From positions 620,001 to 684,000 of the forward strand of contig CAVOPT010000007.1 in assembly GCA_963698165.1 (NCBI GenBank): a stretch of DNA of 64,000 nucleotides, given 5' to 3'. This document shows positions 53,615-62,805 of the stretch, one piece after another; position 1 is the stretch's first letter; every line of letters starts with the position of its first letter. The notes under the pieces are model-generated. The model was given only the letters and a program-made list of their open reading frames with translations, made no database searches and had not been told where the DNA came from. The translations under genes were made by a program, and so were the position numbers. The DNA is from JAAYUJ01 sp963698165. GTDB taxonomy: Bacteria; Desulfobacterota; Syntrophobacteria; Syntrophobacterales; Syntrophobacteraceae.

Positions 53615-54346
53615 ATGCTGACGGTCAAGAGCGTCCACACCTACTACGGAAGCATTCACGCCCTCAAAGGGGTTTCCCTGCACGTGCGGGCGGGGGAGAT
53701 GGTGGCTCTCATCGGGGCCAACGGGGCGGGGAAGAGCACCCTGGTCAACACCATCTGCGGCTTGCTCAAGCCCGGCAAGGGCAAGATCGAATTTCAGGGC
53801 GAAGCCATCGACGGCCTGCCGCCTGAGGACATTGTCCGCAAAGGCATTGCCCTCGTGCCCGAGGGGCGCCAGGTTTTCGCGACCCTCACGGTGGAAGCCA
53901 ACCTGGAAATGGGGGGTTTCATACACCGCCGCAACGGCCACCAGGTGCGGGAGGACATGGAGCGGATGTATGGCCGTTTTCCCATACTCAGGGAACGGAG
54001 TCGGCAGCTGGCCGGCACACTGAGCGGAGGCGAACAGCAGATGCTCGCCATCAGCCGGGCCCTCATGGCACGCCCCCGGCTCATCGTTCTCGACGAGCCG
54101 TCCATGGGCCTCGCTCCCCTGGTGGTCAAAGAGATTTTCCGCATTGTCCAGGAGCTGAGACGGGAGGGCAGGACCATCCTCCTCATCGAACAGAATGCTA
54201 GAGCCGCCCTGCAGATTGCCGATCGCGGCTACGTGCTGGAGACGGGCAAGCTCGTGCTTCAGGGCGAAGGGGCCATGCTCCTGGAACACCGGGAAGTCCA
54301 GAGAGCTTACCTCGGGAAAGGCGCCAAACAGATCTGGGACGCATGA
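53615..54346 (+). CDS. livF: ABC transporter ATP-binding protein LivF
   Basis: The 243-residue ATPase has Walker A GANGAGKST, the signature LSGGEQQ, Walker B LIVLDEPSMGL and the H-loop IEQN. VPEGRQVFATLTVEANL is typical of LivF. It ends 66 nt before the ligase gene. Confidence 0.93.
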   Translation: MLTVKSVHTYYGSIHALKGVSLHVRAGEMVALIGANGAGKSTLVNTICGLLKPGKGKIEFQGEAIDGLPPEDIVRKGIALVPEGRQVFATLTVEANLEMGGFIHRRNGHQVREDMERMYGRFPILRERSRQLAGTLSGGEQQMLAISRALMARPRLIVLDEPSMGLAPLVVKEIFRIVQELRREGRTILLIEQNARAALQIADRGYVLETGKLVLQGEGAMLLEHREVQRAYLGKGAKQIWDA

Positions 54347-54412
54347 CCGGCCCCAGCTCGCACGAGATTGAACGGACGATCCGGGAACAGCCTGGAATGA
54401 AAGGAAGTCCAC

Positions 54413-55717
54413 ATGCCCATCTGGGAACCGGAAAGCGAATCCATGTCCCGCGACGAACTCGAGCAGCTGCAGCTCGAGCGGCTTCAGGCAACCCTCAATC
54501 GAGTCTACCGAAACGTGTCCTTCTACAGAAGGCGTTTCAAGGAAATCGATTTCCGGCCCGAGGACGATCTCACGGAGCTGGGGGACATCCGGCGATTGCC
54601 TTTCACCACAAGCCAGAACGTGAGTGACAGCTACCCTTACGAGATGTTCGCCGTGCCCCTGCGGGAAGTGGTGCGGGTCCACACTTCCTCCGGAACCATG
54701 AACAACCCGCGGGTCGTGGGCTACACCCGCCAGGACCTCAAGACCTGGAGCACCATCGTGGCTCGGATCCTCACGGCCACCGGAGTGACCCAGGATGACG
54801 TGATCCAGGTGACCTTCGCCTACGGCCTTCTCACGGGAGGCTTGGGGATCCACTACGGAGCCGAGCGGATCGGGGCCTCGGTGCTCCCCACCTCTGTGGG
54901 CAGGACCGAAAGGCAGATCAAGATCATGCAGGACTTCCGCACCACCGTCCTCTGTTCCACCCCGTCCTATGCCCTCGTCATCGCGGACGGGGTGGAGGAG
55001 ATGAAAATCGACCCCAAGACCCTGCCGCTTCGCTACTGCATCTGCGCCGGAGAGCCCTGGACCGACGCCATGCGGCGGGAGATCGAAGAGCGCCTCTTCG
55101 TCAAGGCCACCGACAACTATGGCATCAGTGAGATCATGGGCCCCGGGGTGGCAGGGGAGTGCCTGGAACAGAACGGCATGCACCTGCAGGAGGACCATTT
55201 CTTCGCCGAGATCGTTCATCCGGAGACGGGCCAGGCATTGGAATCCGGCGAGGAGGGGGAACTGGTCCTCACCACCCTCACCAAGGAGGCTTTCCCGGTT
55301 ATTCGCTACCGGACAGGGGATTTGTGCCGCATCCTCGAGGAGCCCTGCCCCTGCGCAAGGACCCTTCGCCGCATCAGCCGCATCCGAGGAAGGTGCGACA
55401 ACGTCGTGGTCATCAAGGGGATCAATATCATTCCCGAACGCATCGGAGACATTCTGGAGCAGATCGGCGGGGAGCGACCCGTCCATCAGCTCGTGGCGAC
55501 CCGCAGACAACACCGGGACCACCTGGAAATCTGGGTTGAGGTTTCGGAACGCTTCTTTTACGACAAGATGCGGGAGCAGCGTGTGCTCGTGGAGATCATG
55601 GGGAAGAAGATCACCAACTTCATCGGCATCACGCCTCGAGTCAAGCTCGTGGAACGGGGCTCCCTCAAGCGGGAAAACGGGGAGGTGGCGCTCTTCGTGG
55701 ACCGCCGCAAGGACTGA
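54413..55717 (+). CDS. paaK: Phenylacetate-CoA ligase (PaaK) family protein
   Basis: The 434-residue ANL-superfamily ligase is expected to activate arylacetates to CoA thioesters with ATP. The core is conserved: VHTSSGT, then YGISEIMGPG, RYRTGD and IKGINIIPERIGDIL. Two sites deviate. The P-loop-like TSSGTTGKP reads TSSGTMNNP, and the C-terminal motif that usually carries the catalytic lysine (GKxxR) reads NGEVALF. A ribosome-binding AAGGAAG precedes the ATG. It lies between livF and iorAB, which produce aryl-CoA directly, so it may act in the reverse or a side reaction. Confidence 0.85.
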   Translation: MPIWEPESESMSRDELEQLQLERLQATLNRVYRNVSFYRRRFKEIDFRPEDDLTELGDIRRLPFTTSQNVSDSYPYEMFAVPLREVVRVHTSSGTMNNPRVVGYTRQDLKTWSTIVARILTATGVTQDDVIQVTFAYGLLTGGLGIHYGAERIGASVLPTSVGRTERQIKIMQDFRTTVLCSTPSYALVIADGVEEMKIDPKTLPLRYCICAGEPWTDAMRREIEERLFVKATDNYGISEIMGPGVAGECLEQNGMHLQEDHFFAEIVHPETGQALESGEEGELVLTTLTKEAFPVIRYRTGDLCRILEEPCPCARTLRRISRIRGRCDNVVVIKGINIIPERIGDILEQIGGERPVHQLVATRRQHRDHLEIWVEVSERFFYDKMREQRVLVEIMGKKITNFIGITPRVKLVERGSLKRENGEVALFVDRRKD

Positions 55718-56048
55718 TGTCCATGTGGTTGCCTCAGCGATCTCAGCGTGCTCCGCGGTGAAATGCTTTTCGCAGTGGTCCCGGCGCCGTTGGTTTATCT
55801 CAGGAAGCGCTTGCACTCCCGGATGATTCGTGTTTTAAACCTCCAATTCCTTCTATGGCATCACATCCGGGTCGCCGTCAGCGTGCCGGCAACCCGTCAT
55901 GACTGGGAGGCCACAGACCCAGGAGGCACCGATCCCACACCGGGTCCTCCTTGCTTCCCGTTGGATTGGCACGCGCTGGACGCAATGCGGCGTCACATGG
56001 AATGGTCAGTGACGCGGGCATTTCGCACCCATTTTCTGGAGGCACACC
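55718..56048. other. Intergenic region between paaK and iorA with repeat copy F
   Basis: At 55731-55764 a half-copy of the dispersed repeat occurs (CTCAGCGATCTCAGCGTGCT then CCGCGGTG), matching the right half of copy D. The rest of this 331-bp gap holds no gene. TTTCTGGAGGC close to 56040 is the ribosome-binding site of iorA. Confidence 0.5.
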
Positions 56049-57935
56049 ATGCAAGAACTGCTGCTGCCCGGCGGTAGCGAAAAACACCTGCTTCTGGGCA
56101 ACGAAGCCATAGTCCGCGGCGCCTTGGAGGGAAATGTCCGGTTTGTGGCCGCCTATCCCGGAACTCCTTCCTCCGAAATCATCGACCGTTTCTACCAGAT
56201 CGGGTCCGATGCGGGCGTCTACGTGGAGTACTCGGTGAACGAGAAAGTCTCCATGGAAGTGGCCTGTGCCGCGGCCATATCCGGAGTGAGGAGCCTGTGC
56301 TCCATGAAGCACGTGGGACTGAACGTCGCGGCGGATGCGTTCATGACCCTCGCCTACGTGGGAGTCAAAGCGGGCATGGTCATGGTGGTGGCCGACGATC
56401 CCTCCCTCCATTCCAGTCAGAACGAGCAGGACAACCGGTATTACGCCAAGATGGGAAACGTCCCCATGCTCGAGCCATCCACGCCTGAAGAGGCAAAGGA
56501 GATGACCATCGCGGCACTGGAGATCTCCGAAAAGTTCCAGATTCCCTGCATGCTCCGCACGACCACCCGGGTGAACCATTGTCGGGGTCCCGTGTCCTAC
56601 GGGCAGCTGCCCCAGGGATCTCCAAGGGGCGAATTCAGGAAAGACCCCTTCAACATGGTGGTTGTCCCCATGGTGGGACGAAAGCTTCGCCTCGCACTTC
56701 TGGAAAAGCTGGCAAAGCTCCAGGCGGAAGCCGAAGGGAGCCCCTTCAATCGCGTTGAAGGCGACGGCAAGTGGGGAATCATCACCAGCGGGGTCTCAAC
56801 CCTTTACGTCGCCGACGCGGTCCGGGAACTCGGGCTTCAGGGCAAGGTGAAGGTCTTGAAGCTGGGATTCACATACCCGCACCCAAAAGCGGTGATCGGG
56901 AACTTCCTGAAGGGCTTGGAGAAGGTCCTCGTCGTTGAGGAACTGGAGCCCTTCCTGGAAGAGGCCGTCAAGGTCATCGCCCATGACGAAGGGATCCCGG
57001 TACGGGTTGCCGGAAAGGGGCAGGAGCTCATTCCCAGGGCATTCGAGCTCGATGCGGTGAAGGTCAAGAAGGCCATGAGCACCTTCTTTCAGGTCCCCTA
57101 TGCACCGCCTCGGCCCCTCATCGCTCCTGAGCTCCCCCAGCGCCCGCCGAACCTCTGCCCGGGGTGTCCCCACCGGGCCACCTACTACTCGGTGCGGAAG
57201 GTCTTCGGGGACGACGCCGTGTATCCCACGGACATCGGCTGCTACACCCTGGGAATCCTTCCGCCCCTGCGCATGGCGGATTTTCTCATCTGCATGGGGT
57301 CGGGCATCTCCACGGCGGGCGGGTTCAGCAAGGTGCAGGATCAGCCGGTCGTGGCGTTCATCGGCGATTCCACGTTCTTCCACGGAGGGATAACGGGGCT
57401 CATCAACGGGGTCTCCCATGACCACCGGTTCCTCCTGGTGATCCTGGACAACGGGACGACGGCCATGACCGGCCACCAGCCCCATCCCGGCGTGGAGCTC
57501 ACTCCCGGAGGAAAGGTGTCGCCCAGGGTGAGCATTGAGGCGGTCGTTCGAGGATGCGGCGTCGAGCGCGTCGCCACGGTGAATCCCCTGCAGGTGAAGA
57601 AGACCCAGGAGGTTCTCCAGGGACTTCGGGACCGGATGAAGGAGCCTGGAGTCTCCGTCCTCATCTCCAAGAGTCCGTGCCCTCTCTTTGAAAACCGGAT
57701 GCTCGAGAAGAAGCAGAAGGTGGTCTTCGAGGTGGACGCATCGTCGTGCGATCTGTGCAAGAGCTGCCTCGAGGAACTGGGGTGCCCCGCCTTTTCCTGG
57801 CGGGAACGGGCGCCCGGGGACACGTGCGTCGAGATCAACAAGGCCCTTTGCAGCGGCTGCAGCGTTTGCGCCCAGGTGTGCAAGTCCATCAAGCCCAAGC
57901 GAATCGATGAAAGTGCTGGAGGGAAAGCATCATGA
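56049..57935 (+). CDS. iorA: Indolepyruvate:ferredoxin oxidoreductase, alpha subunit
   Basis: The 628-residue subunit oxidises aryl-2-oxoacids from Trp, Phe or Tyr to aryl-CoA, CO2 and reduced ferredoxin, with IorB. An N-terminal pyruvate-ferredoxin-type domain (AAYPGTPSSEIID, KVSMEVA) and a thiamine-diphosphate domain (NLCPGCPHRATYY, GDSTFFHGG ... LDNGTTAMTGHQPHPG) are followed by a C-terminal ferredoxin-like part with two Cys clusters (CDLCKSCLEELGC and CSGCSVCAQVCK). It overlaps iorB by four bases. In an anaerobe this is a fermentation or catabolic enzyme. Confidence 0.95.
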   Translation: MQELLLPGGSEKHLLLGNEAIVRGALEGNVRFVAAYPGTPSSEIIDRFYQIGSDAGVYVEYSVNEKVSMEVACAAAISGVRSLCSMKHVGLNVAADAFMTLAYVGVKAGMVMVVADDPSLHSSQNEQDNRYYAKMGNVPMLEPSTPEEAKEMTIAALEISEKFQIPCMLRTTTRVNHCRGPVSYGQLPQGSPRGEFRKDPFNMVVVPMVGRKLRLALLEKLAKLQAEAEGSPFNRVEGDGKWGIITSGVSTLYVADAVRELGLQGKVKVLKLGFTYPHPKAVIGNFLKGLEKVLVVEELEPFLEEAVKVIAHDEGIPVRVAGKGQELIPRAFELDAVKVKKAMSTFFQVPYAPPRPLIAPELPQRPPNLCPGCPHRATYYSVRKVFGDDAVYPTDIGCYTLGILPPLRMADFLICMGSGISTAGGFSKVQDQPVVAFIGDSTFFHGGITGLINGVSHDHRFLLVILDNGTTAMTGHQPHPGVELTPGGKVSPRVSIEAVVRGCGVERVATVNPLQVKKTQEVLQGLRDRMKEPGVSVLISKSPCPLFENRMLEKKQKVVFEVDASSCDLCKSCLEELGCPAFSWRERAPGDTCVEINKALCSGCSVCAQVCKSIKPKRIDESAGGKAS

Positions 57936-58552
57936 AAGGAAGCAGAGAGCCGTTTGAGGCCTTGCGCATATTCTTCACGGGAGTTGGGGGACAGGGGACC
58001 CTTCTCGCCACGCGCCTCGTCGGCGAAGCCGTGCTGGAGGAGGGGCTTCCGGTAACCCTGAGTGAAATCCACGGAATGGCGCAGCGCGGAGGCGTGGTCG
58101 AATCCTCCGTGGTGGTGGGAAAGGCCCTGAGCCCAACCATCGCCGACGGGGAAGCGGACATCCTCATGGCTTTCGAACCCATGGAAGCCGTAAGGGCCCT
58201 GCCCAAATGCCACGGTGAGAGCCTCATCATCGCTAACACAAAGCCCATCGTTCCCTTTACCGTGGCCATCGGACAGAGCTCCTACCCGGAGCTCGAGATC
58301 CTCTATGAAGCCATCCATGGCAAGGTGAAACGCCTCGTGTGGCTGGATACCGTGGAACTGGCCCGGCAGTCGGGTTCCGAGAGGGCCTCCAACATCGTGA
58401 TGGTCGGGATTCTCGCTGGGACCGGCCAACTGCCCGTCTCCGAGGAAAACTGGCAAAAGGCCCTGGAGAAGACTCTCCCCGGCCGCATCCTCGAAGTCAA
58501 CAGGCGCGCCTTCCAGGAAGGCTTTAAGGTGGGTCGGGGCGCCGCTGCCTGA
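57932..58552 (+). CDS. iorB: Indolepyruvate:ferredoxin oxidoreductase, beta subunit
   Basis: The 206-residue gamma-type oxidoreductase domain starts with FFTGVGGQGTLLATRLVGEA and contains SEIHGMAQRGGVVESSV, as in IorB. Its start overlaps the iorA stop (ATGA). It is the last gene of the liv-paaK-ior run; a minus-strand TIR-WD40 gene converges on it 284 bp away. Confidence 0.95.
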   Translation: MKGSREPFEALRIFFTGVGGQGTLLATRLVGEAVLEEGLPVTLSEIHGMAQRGGVVESSVVVGKALSPTIADGEADILMAFEPMEAVRALPKCHGESLIIANTKPIVPFTVAIGQSSYPELEILYEAIHGKVKRLVWLDTVELARQSGSERASNIVMVGILAGTGQLPVSEENWQKALEKTLPGRILEVNRRAFQEGFKVGRGAAA

Positions 58553-58836
58553 GAGCGTGTCAAATAAGTACCTCGATTCCGATAGGGGTCGGGACAACGC
58601 ATTGGATGGCGTCGCCCCTCCCTCCGAACCGGACTGGCGGATTTCCCACATCCGGCTCTCCCGCTGGTGGTTCTACCTCGTCGAGGACTGGAGTAACTCT
58701 CATTTCGCTGATTCGAACTGTGGATGGATCAATTTTTGTTCGAGCCATCTGAGGTGCATTTTGTGCCACCGATTCCCGCCCACCTGTGATAAGGCAAACT
58801 GCCAATACACTGGTCAGGCATATGGCAAAGCTGAAT

Positions 58837-61773
58837 TCAGCGAAATGAGAGTAATAAAGTCTGCCATTTCCAGGTAGTATATCCCCACCACCTATTTGGG
58901 GGCCCGGGTTTAATATCCAGGTACGTTTCCAACTCCCCCGAAGTGAGGTTGCGGTTGGCGATGGAGCAGGCCTGCCTGATCCAGGATTGCTCATCCACAT
59001 CCCACAGCCTGATCGTTTCATCCCAACTCCCCGAGGCCAGGAGTTTGCCGTCGGGGCTGAAGGCCATGCTAAGAACTTTCCCTTGGTGCCCGGTCAGGGG
59101 AACTCCCAGAATTAGTTGGGTATCCACGTCCCACAGCCTGATGGTCTTATCTGCCGAGGCCAGGGTCTTGCCGTCCGGACTGAAGGCTAGGCTCTCAACC
59201 TCACCGTAATGCCCGGTCAGGGGTGCTCCCCGGAGTTGGCCTGTCTCCACATCCCACAGTCTGATTGTCCCATCTCTGCTGCCCGAGGCCAGGATCTTGC
59301 CGTCCGGGCTGAAGGCCACGAAGTTTATCTCATCCTGGTGCCCGGTCAGGGGCGCTCCTCGGATTTGCCCTCTTCCCGCGTCCCACAGCCTGATGGTATC
59401 CCAGCCCACCGAGGCAAGGGTTTTGCCGTCGGGACTGAAGGCCACGTAGAGCACCACATCCTGGTGCGCGGTCAGGGGCACTCCCAGGCTCTGGCCGGTG
59501 GCTGCATCCCACAGCCTGATGGTCTTGTCATCATTTCCCGAGGCCAGGGTTTTGCCGTCCGGACTGAAAGCCAGGCTTTTCACCGCATCCTGGTGCCCGG
59601 TCAGGGGCACTCCCCGGAGTTGGCCGTTATCCACGTTCCACAACCTGATGGTCTTGTCATCGCTTCCCGAGGCCAGGGTTTTGCCGTCCGGACTGAAAGC
59701 CAGGCTTCTCACCGCATCCTGGTGCCCGCCCAGGGGTGCTCCTCGGAGTTGGCCTCTCTCCACGTCCCACAACTGGATGGTTCTGCCCTCATTCCACGTG
59801 GCCAGGGTTTTGCCATCGGGGCCAAAGGCTTTCCCCATAACCCTATCCTGGTCCTGGTGCACGGTGAAGGGGGCTCTTCGGAGCAGGCCGGTGGTCACAT
59901 CCCACAGCCTGATGGTCCTGTCAAAACTGTCCGAGGTTAGGGTCTGGCCGTCTGGACTGAAAGTCACCCCTGTCACACCATCTTGATGCCCGGTCAAGAT
60001 CGCTCCCCGGGGCCGGCTGTTATCCACGTCCCACAGACTAACTGTACCATCCTTCCTCCCCCAGGCCAGAGTCTGCCCGTCAGGGCTGAAGGCCATGCTC
60101 CACACCGAATCTTGGTGCCCTTTCAGGGGCGCACCCCGGGGCTGGCGGCTGGCGACGTCCCACAAGATTACGGTCTTATCCCCACTCCCCGAGGCCAGGG
60201 TCTTGCCGTCGGGACTGAAGGCGATGCTAACTATAGAACCCTGATGCCCGGTCAGGGGGGGGCCCAGGGGCTGGCGGTCAGCCACGTCCCACAGAATGAT
60301 CCTTGCCGGTTCAATGACGGTACCATATTGTCCATAATTCGCAGAACTCCCCGAGGCCAGGGTTTTGCCGTCTGGGCTGAAGGCCACGCACTTAACCTCA
60401 AATAGATGCCCTTTCAGGGGCTCTCCCCGGACCCGGCCAGTGGCCACGTCCCACAGCCTGACGGTCTTGTCCTCACTTCCCGAAGCCAAAGTTTTGCCGT
60501 CGGGACTGAAGGCCACGCTTTGCACCGAACCTTGGTGCCCGGTCAAAGGCGGTACCCGGGGCCGGCCGGTGGCAACGTCCCACAGCCTGACGTTCTCGTC
60601 CACACTTCCGGAGGCCAAAGTTTTGCCGTCGGGACTGAAGGCCACGCTTTGCACCGAACCTTGGTGCCCGATCAGGGGCGGTCCCAGAGGCTGGCTGCTG
60701 GCCACGTCCCACAACCTGACAGTCTTATCAAAATGCCCACCCCCCGAGGCCAGGGTCCGGCCGTTGGGGCTGAAGGACACACTCTCAACCCAATCTTGGT
60801 GCCCTTTCAAAGGCTCCCCCCGGGGCTGGCCGGTGGCAACGTCCCACAATCTGATGGTAGCATCCCTACTCCCCGAGGCCAGGGTCTGGCTGTTGGAGCT
60901 GAAGGCCAGGCTAATCACCGAGCCCTTATGGGCATGAAGGTAGCGGAGGAGCTGGGGGCTTCTGTGGAGGGCCCCCAGCAGGGCACCCCCGGCCTGCACT
61001 GTCGGTCTCACTTTATACGATTCGACACTCAATAACAGTGCCAGGTCAAGCTGGGAATCCAGGAGATTATTGGCCTGGGCCGCCAGTTGGCGGGACAGGG
61101 CGATTTTCCCGCGCTCGTCAGCCAGGCGGTACTGATAAAGGGCGATGAAAAACCCCACCACCGAGGCCACGGTCAAAGTCAGGAGAAGTATAACGGCCGA
61201 CCATAGAATCCGTTGGGTTCTTTTGTGCTGGAGCACATCCTCACCGGTGATTTCGTCCTTGGGTCGCCCGTGGAGCGTGGCCGCCAGTTCGGCCACGGCA
61301 TCGCGAAATTTCGGTTGGTTTAAAGATATGTGTTTCGCCTGTTTAGCCCAGCGCAGATCCAGATACAGGGGTTCTTGAGCAAAGGTCTTTTTAAGAGTCT
61401 CTGGTAGAGCAGTGGTCTGAGACCAATCGAAACAGCCGGCAGCATTGTCCCAGAAAATTTCACCCTCGGTCAGGACGATCAAAATATTGTTTTGGGAAGC
61501 ATGCTTCAGCCAGTAGTCCACTTCTTGCCGCACCCAATGGGAGGCCGCGGATTCGGGGGAGGCCATCAGTATGAAGTATTCGGATTCGCTGAGCGCCCTC
61601 TCAATAGAGGGCCACAGAGCCGGAGTGGTGGCCAGACTGGTTTTGTCGCGAAAGACATTAATAGCCCGCAGCCGGTACCAGGGTTTGGCAAAACGATGCA
61701 AGGCAGATTGGAGGGCGGGCGCCAGTTTGCCGTCGGCGGCGTGACTATAAGAGATAAAGGCCCGGTAAGGCAT
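58837..61773 (-). CDS. TIR-TM-WD40 protein with 15 repeats
   Basis: The 978-residue protein starts at ATG 61773 (MPYRAFISYSHAADG); the 141-codon upstream extension is not typical. A TIR_2 domain (about 1-170) has the expected Glu84 in SHWVRQEVDYW, the position of the NADase glutamate in TIR enzymes. A TM helix follows (about 189-214, ILLLTLTVASVVGFFIALY), then a linker (QLAAQANNLLDSQLDLALLLSVESY) and 15 WD40 repeats (from about 263). The C-terminus has ANRNLT but diverges after ETYL, so the tail may be truncated. TIR-WD40 proteins are suspected conflict or signalling proteins. The target is unknown. Confidence 0.85.
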   Translation of the reverse strand: MPYRAFISYSHAADGKLAPALQSALHRFAKPWYRLRAINVFRDKTSLATTPALWPSIERALSESEYFILMASPESAASHWVRQEVDYWLKHASQNNILIVLTEGEIFWDNAAGCFDWSQTTALPETLKKTFAQEPLYLDLRWAKQAKHISLNQPKFRDAVAELAATLHGRPKDEITGEDVLQHKRTQRILWSAVILLLTLTVASVVGFFIALYQYRLADERGKIALSRQLAAQANNLLDSQLDLALLLSVESYKVRPTVQAGGALLGALHRSPQLLRYLHAHKGSVISLAFSSNSQTLASGSRDATIRLWDVATGQPRGEPLKGHQDWVESVSFSPNGRTLASGGGHFDKTVRLWDVASSQPLGPPLIGHQGSVQSVAFSPDGKTLASGSVDENVRLWDVATGRPRVPPLTGHQGSVQSVAFSPDGKTLASGSEDKTVRLWDVATGRVRGEPLKGHLFEVKCVAFSPDGKTLASGSSANYGQYGTVIEPARIILWDVADRQPLGPPLTGHQGSIVSIAFSPDGKTLASGSGDKTVILWDVASRQPRGAPLKGHQDSVWSMAFSPDGQTLAWGRKDGTVSLWDVDNSRPRGAILTGHQDGVTGVTFSPDGQTLTSDSFDRTIRLWDVTTGLLRRAPFTVHQDQDRVMGKAFGPDGKTLATWNEGRTIQLWDVERGQLRGAPLGGHQDAVRSLAFSPDGKTLASGSDDKTIRLWNVDNGQLRGVPLTGHQDAVKSLAFSPDGKTLASGNDDKTIRLWDAATGQSLGVPLTAHQDVVLYVAFSPDGKTLASVGWDTIRLWDAGRGQIRGAPLTGHQDEINFVAFSPDGKILASGSRDGTIRLWDVETGQLRGAPLTGHYGEVESLAFSPDGKTLASADKTIRLWDVDTQLILGVPLTGHQGKVLSMAFSPDGKLLASGSWDETIRLWDVDEQSWIRQACSIANRNLTSGELETYLDIKPGPPNRWWGYTTWKWQTLLLSFR
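58960..60960 (-). repeat. Tandem ~129-bp WD40-coding repeats
   Basis: Fifteen units share near-identical cores (AFSPDGKTLASGSxDKTIRL and similar, on the minus strand). The close DNA similarity means recent duplication or gene conversion and a high chance of copy-number change. The plus-strand frames over it are antisense artefacts of the repeat. Confidence 0.85.
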
Positions 61774-62454
61774 CACCAGTTCCAATGGTGCCAGTTGGGT
61801 TTTGGTGGAATGAATAAGCCAGCCAGGATCTTGAAAAAACGTATGATACTTTTTTATCCAACTTTTCCTGATAATGTCAAGAATCATCAAGATTTTGAGG
61901 CAAAACCCTACCTTATTGCCTGGGCACCATGGCGCATTCGGACCATAAGAGGTGGTGGTAGCTTGAAGAGTTTTTTTCATTTTATTGGAACAGGCGAAGA
62001 TGGAGGAAAAGAGGCTGTTGGTTCGCAGAGGCAGAGCGGAGTCTATTTGAAGGCTCGCCAGTGCCATGCCTGTGGGTTTTGAAGGTTGGGTGGGCAAAGG
62101 TTTTGTGACAGCGGGGTCAGGGCTGTACTTCCACAAGCCCGAGATCAATGGCGAAGTGGATGAGCTGAGAAGACGCGCCTTCCAGGAAGGGTACAAGGTG
62201 GGACAGGACGTCGGTCATCGATAAACGCCGCCGTGGAAGGCGGCGCTACCAGGTATGAGGGAGACCCGTCACGCCAAAGGCATGACCCGCGGCGGGACTT
62301 TTGGCCCACCCTGCAAAAGAACTCTGGCTTGGCAGGCAGCAGGATAGGAGAACCCCGTCAAGAGATCAATTTCTCGAACGCAATCGGCCGGCACGAAAAC
62401 CGCGCCGAGCAGCCTTCGGCCTCAACCAAAGTATCAAAAGTACACATCCCGCTC
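61774..62454. other. Region upstream of the TIR-WD40 gene with gene relics
   Basis: The promoter of the TIR-WD40 gene should lie in the AT-rich 61800-61990. A relic similar to the end of iorB lies at 62110-62224 on the plus strand. Nothing else is recognised in the 680 bp. Confidence 0.4.
62110..62224 (+). pseudogene. iorB-like 3' remnant
   Basis: The plus-strand frame ending TAA 62222-62224 reads GLYFHKPEINGEVDELRRRA followed by FQEGYKVGQD. It resembles the end of IorB at 58490-58552 (NRRAFQEGFKVGR). The two share the run CGCGCCTTCCAGGAAGG. No start or upstream domain is present, so it is a fragment of a related 2-oxoacid oxidoreductase subunit or of a duplication that now flanks the TIR-WD40 gene. 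Confidence 0.45.
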
Positions 62455-62805
62455 TTAATGATACCCGCCATCGGGTGCCACCGCGGCATAGACGCCGTTC
62501 ACCACGCGAATCCCCGTGATATAGCCCCCGAGGGTGATCCCCTGCCCAAAGGCAGCGACCAGGCTTCCCCAGAAAAAGGCTTTGCCACACGCCTCCCTGT
62601 GGGGTAACCGACTCGAAACTCCAGGGCGACCCCTCGAAGAATAAGGCCGAACAAAAAGCTCACAAACGGGATGTAGGGCGCAGAAGAGCACCGAATCGAC
62701 CATGGGAAAGGTTGCGAAAAGCGCCCCGCCGCCAAAGACGATCCAAGTCTATTTGGCATCCCATACGGGAGCAATGGCGCTCATTAAAAGGCTGGAATGG
62801 TAGAT
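62455..62805 (-). pseudogene. cydB: Cytochrome bd oxidase subunit II (cydB) fragment
   Basis: The minus strand encodes pieces of CydB in changing frames: LLMSAIAPVWDAK then TAG then TWIVFGGGALFATFP, next in another frame PYIPFVSFLFGLILRGVALEFR, then KAFFWGSLVAAFGQGITLGG. The in-frame stop and at least two frameshifts, and the absence of the rest of the protein, make it a decayed fragment. A cydA gene is not visible nearby. Confidence 0.65.

Noticed and set aside
53537..55816. 759-codon minus-strand ORF
   Set aside because: Antisense to livF and paaK, no recognisable domain.
57341..58651. 436-codon minus-strand ORF
   Set aside because: Antisense to iorA and iorB, which are certain.
58960..60960. 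CRISPR-like periodic repeat
   Set aside because: The unit is about 129 bp, without spacers, and codes for WD40 blades.
59209..61035. Long plus-strand ORFs opposite the WD40 repeats (59209-59940, 59983-60405, 60406-61035)
   Set aside because: They are antisense frames kept open by the repeat composition; the minus frame encodes clear WD40 units.
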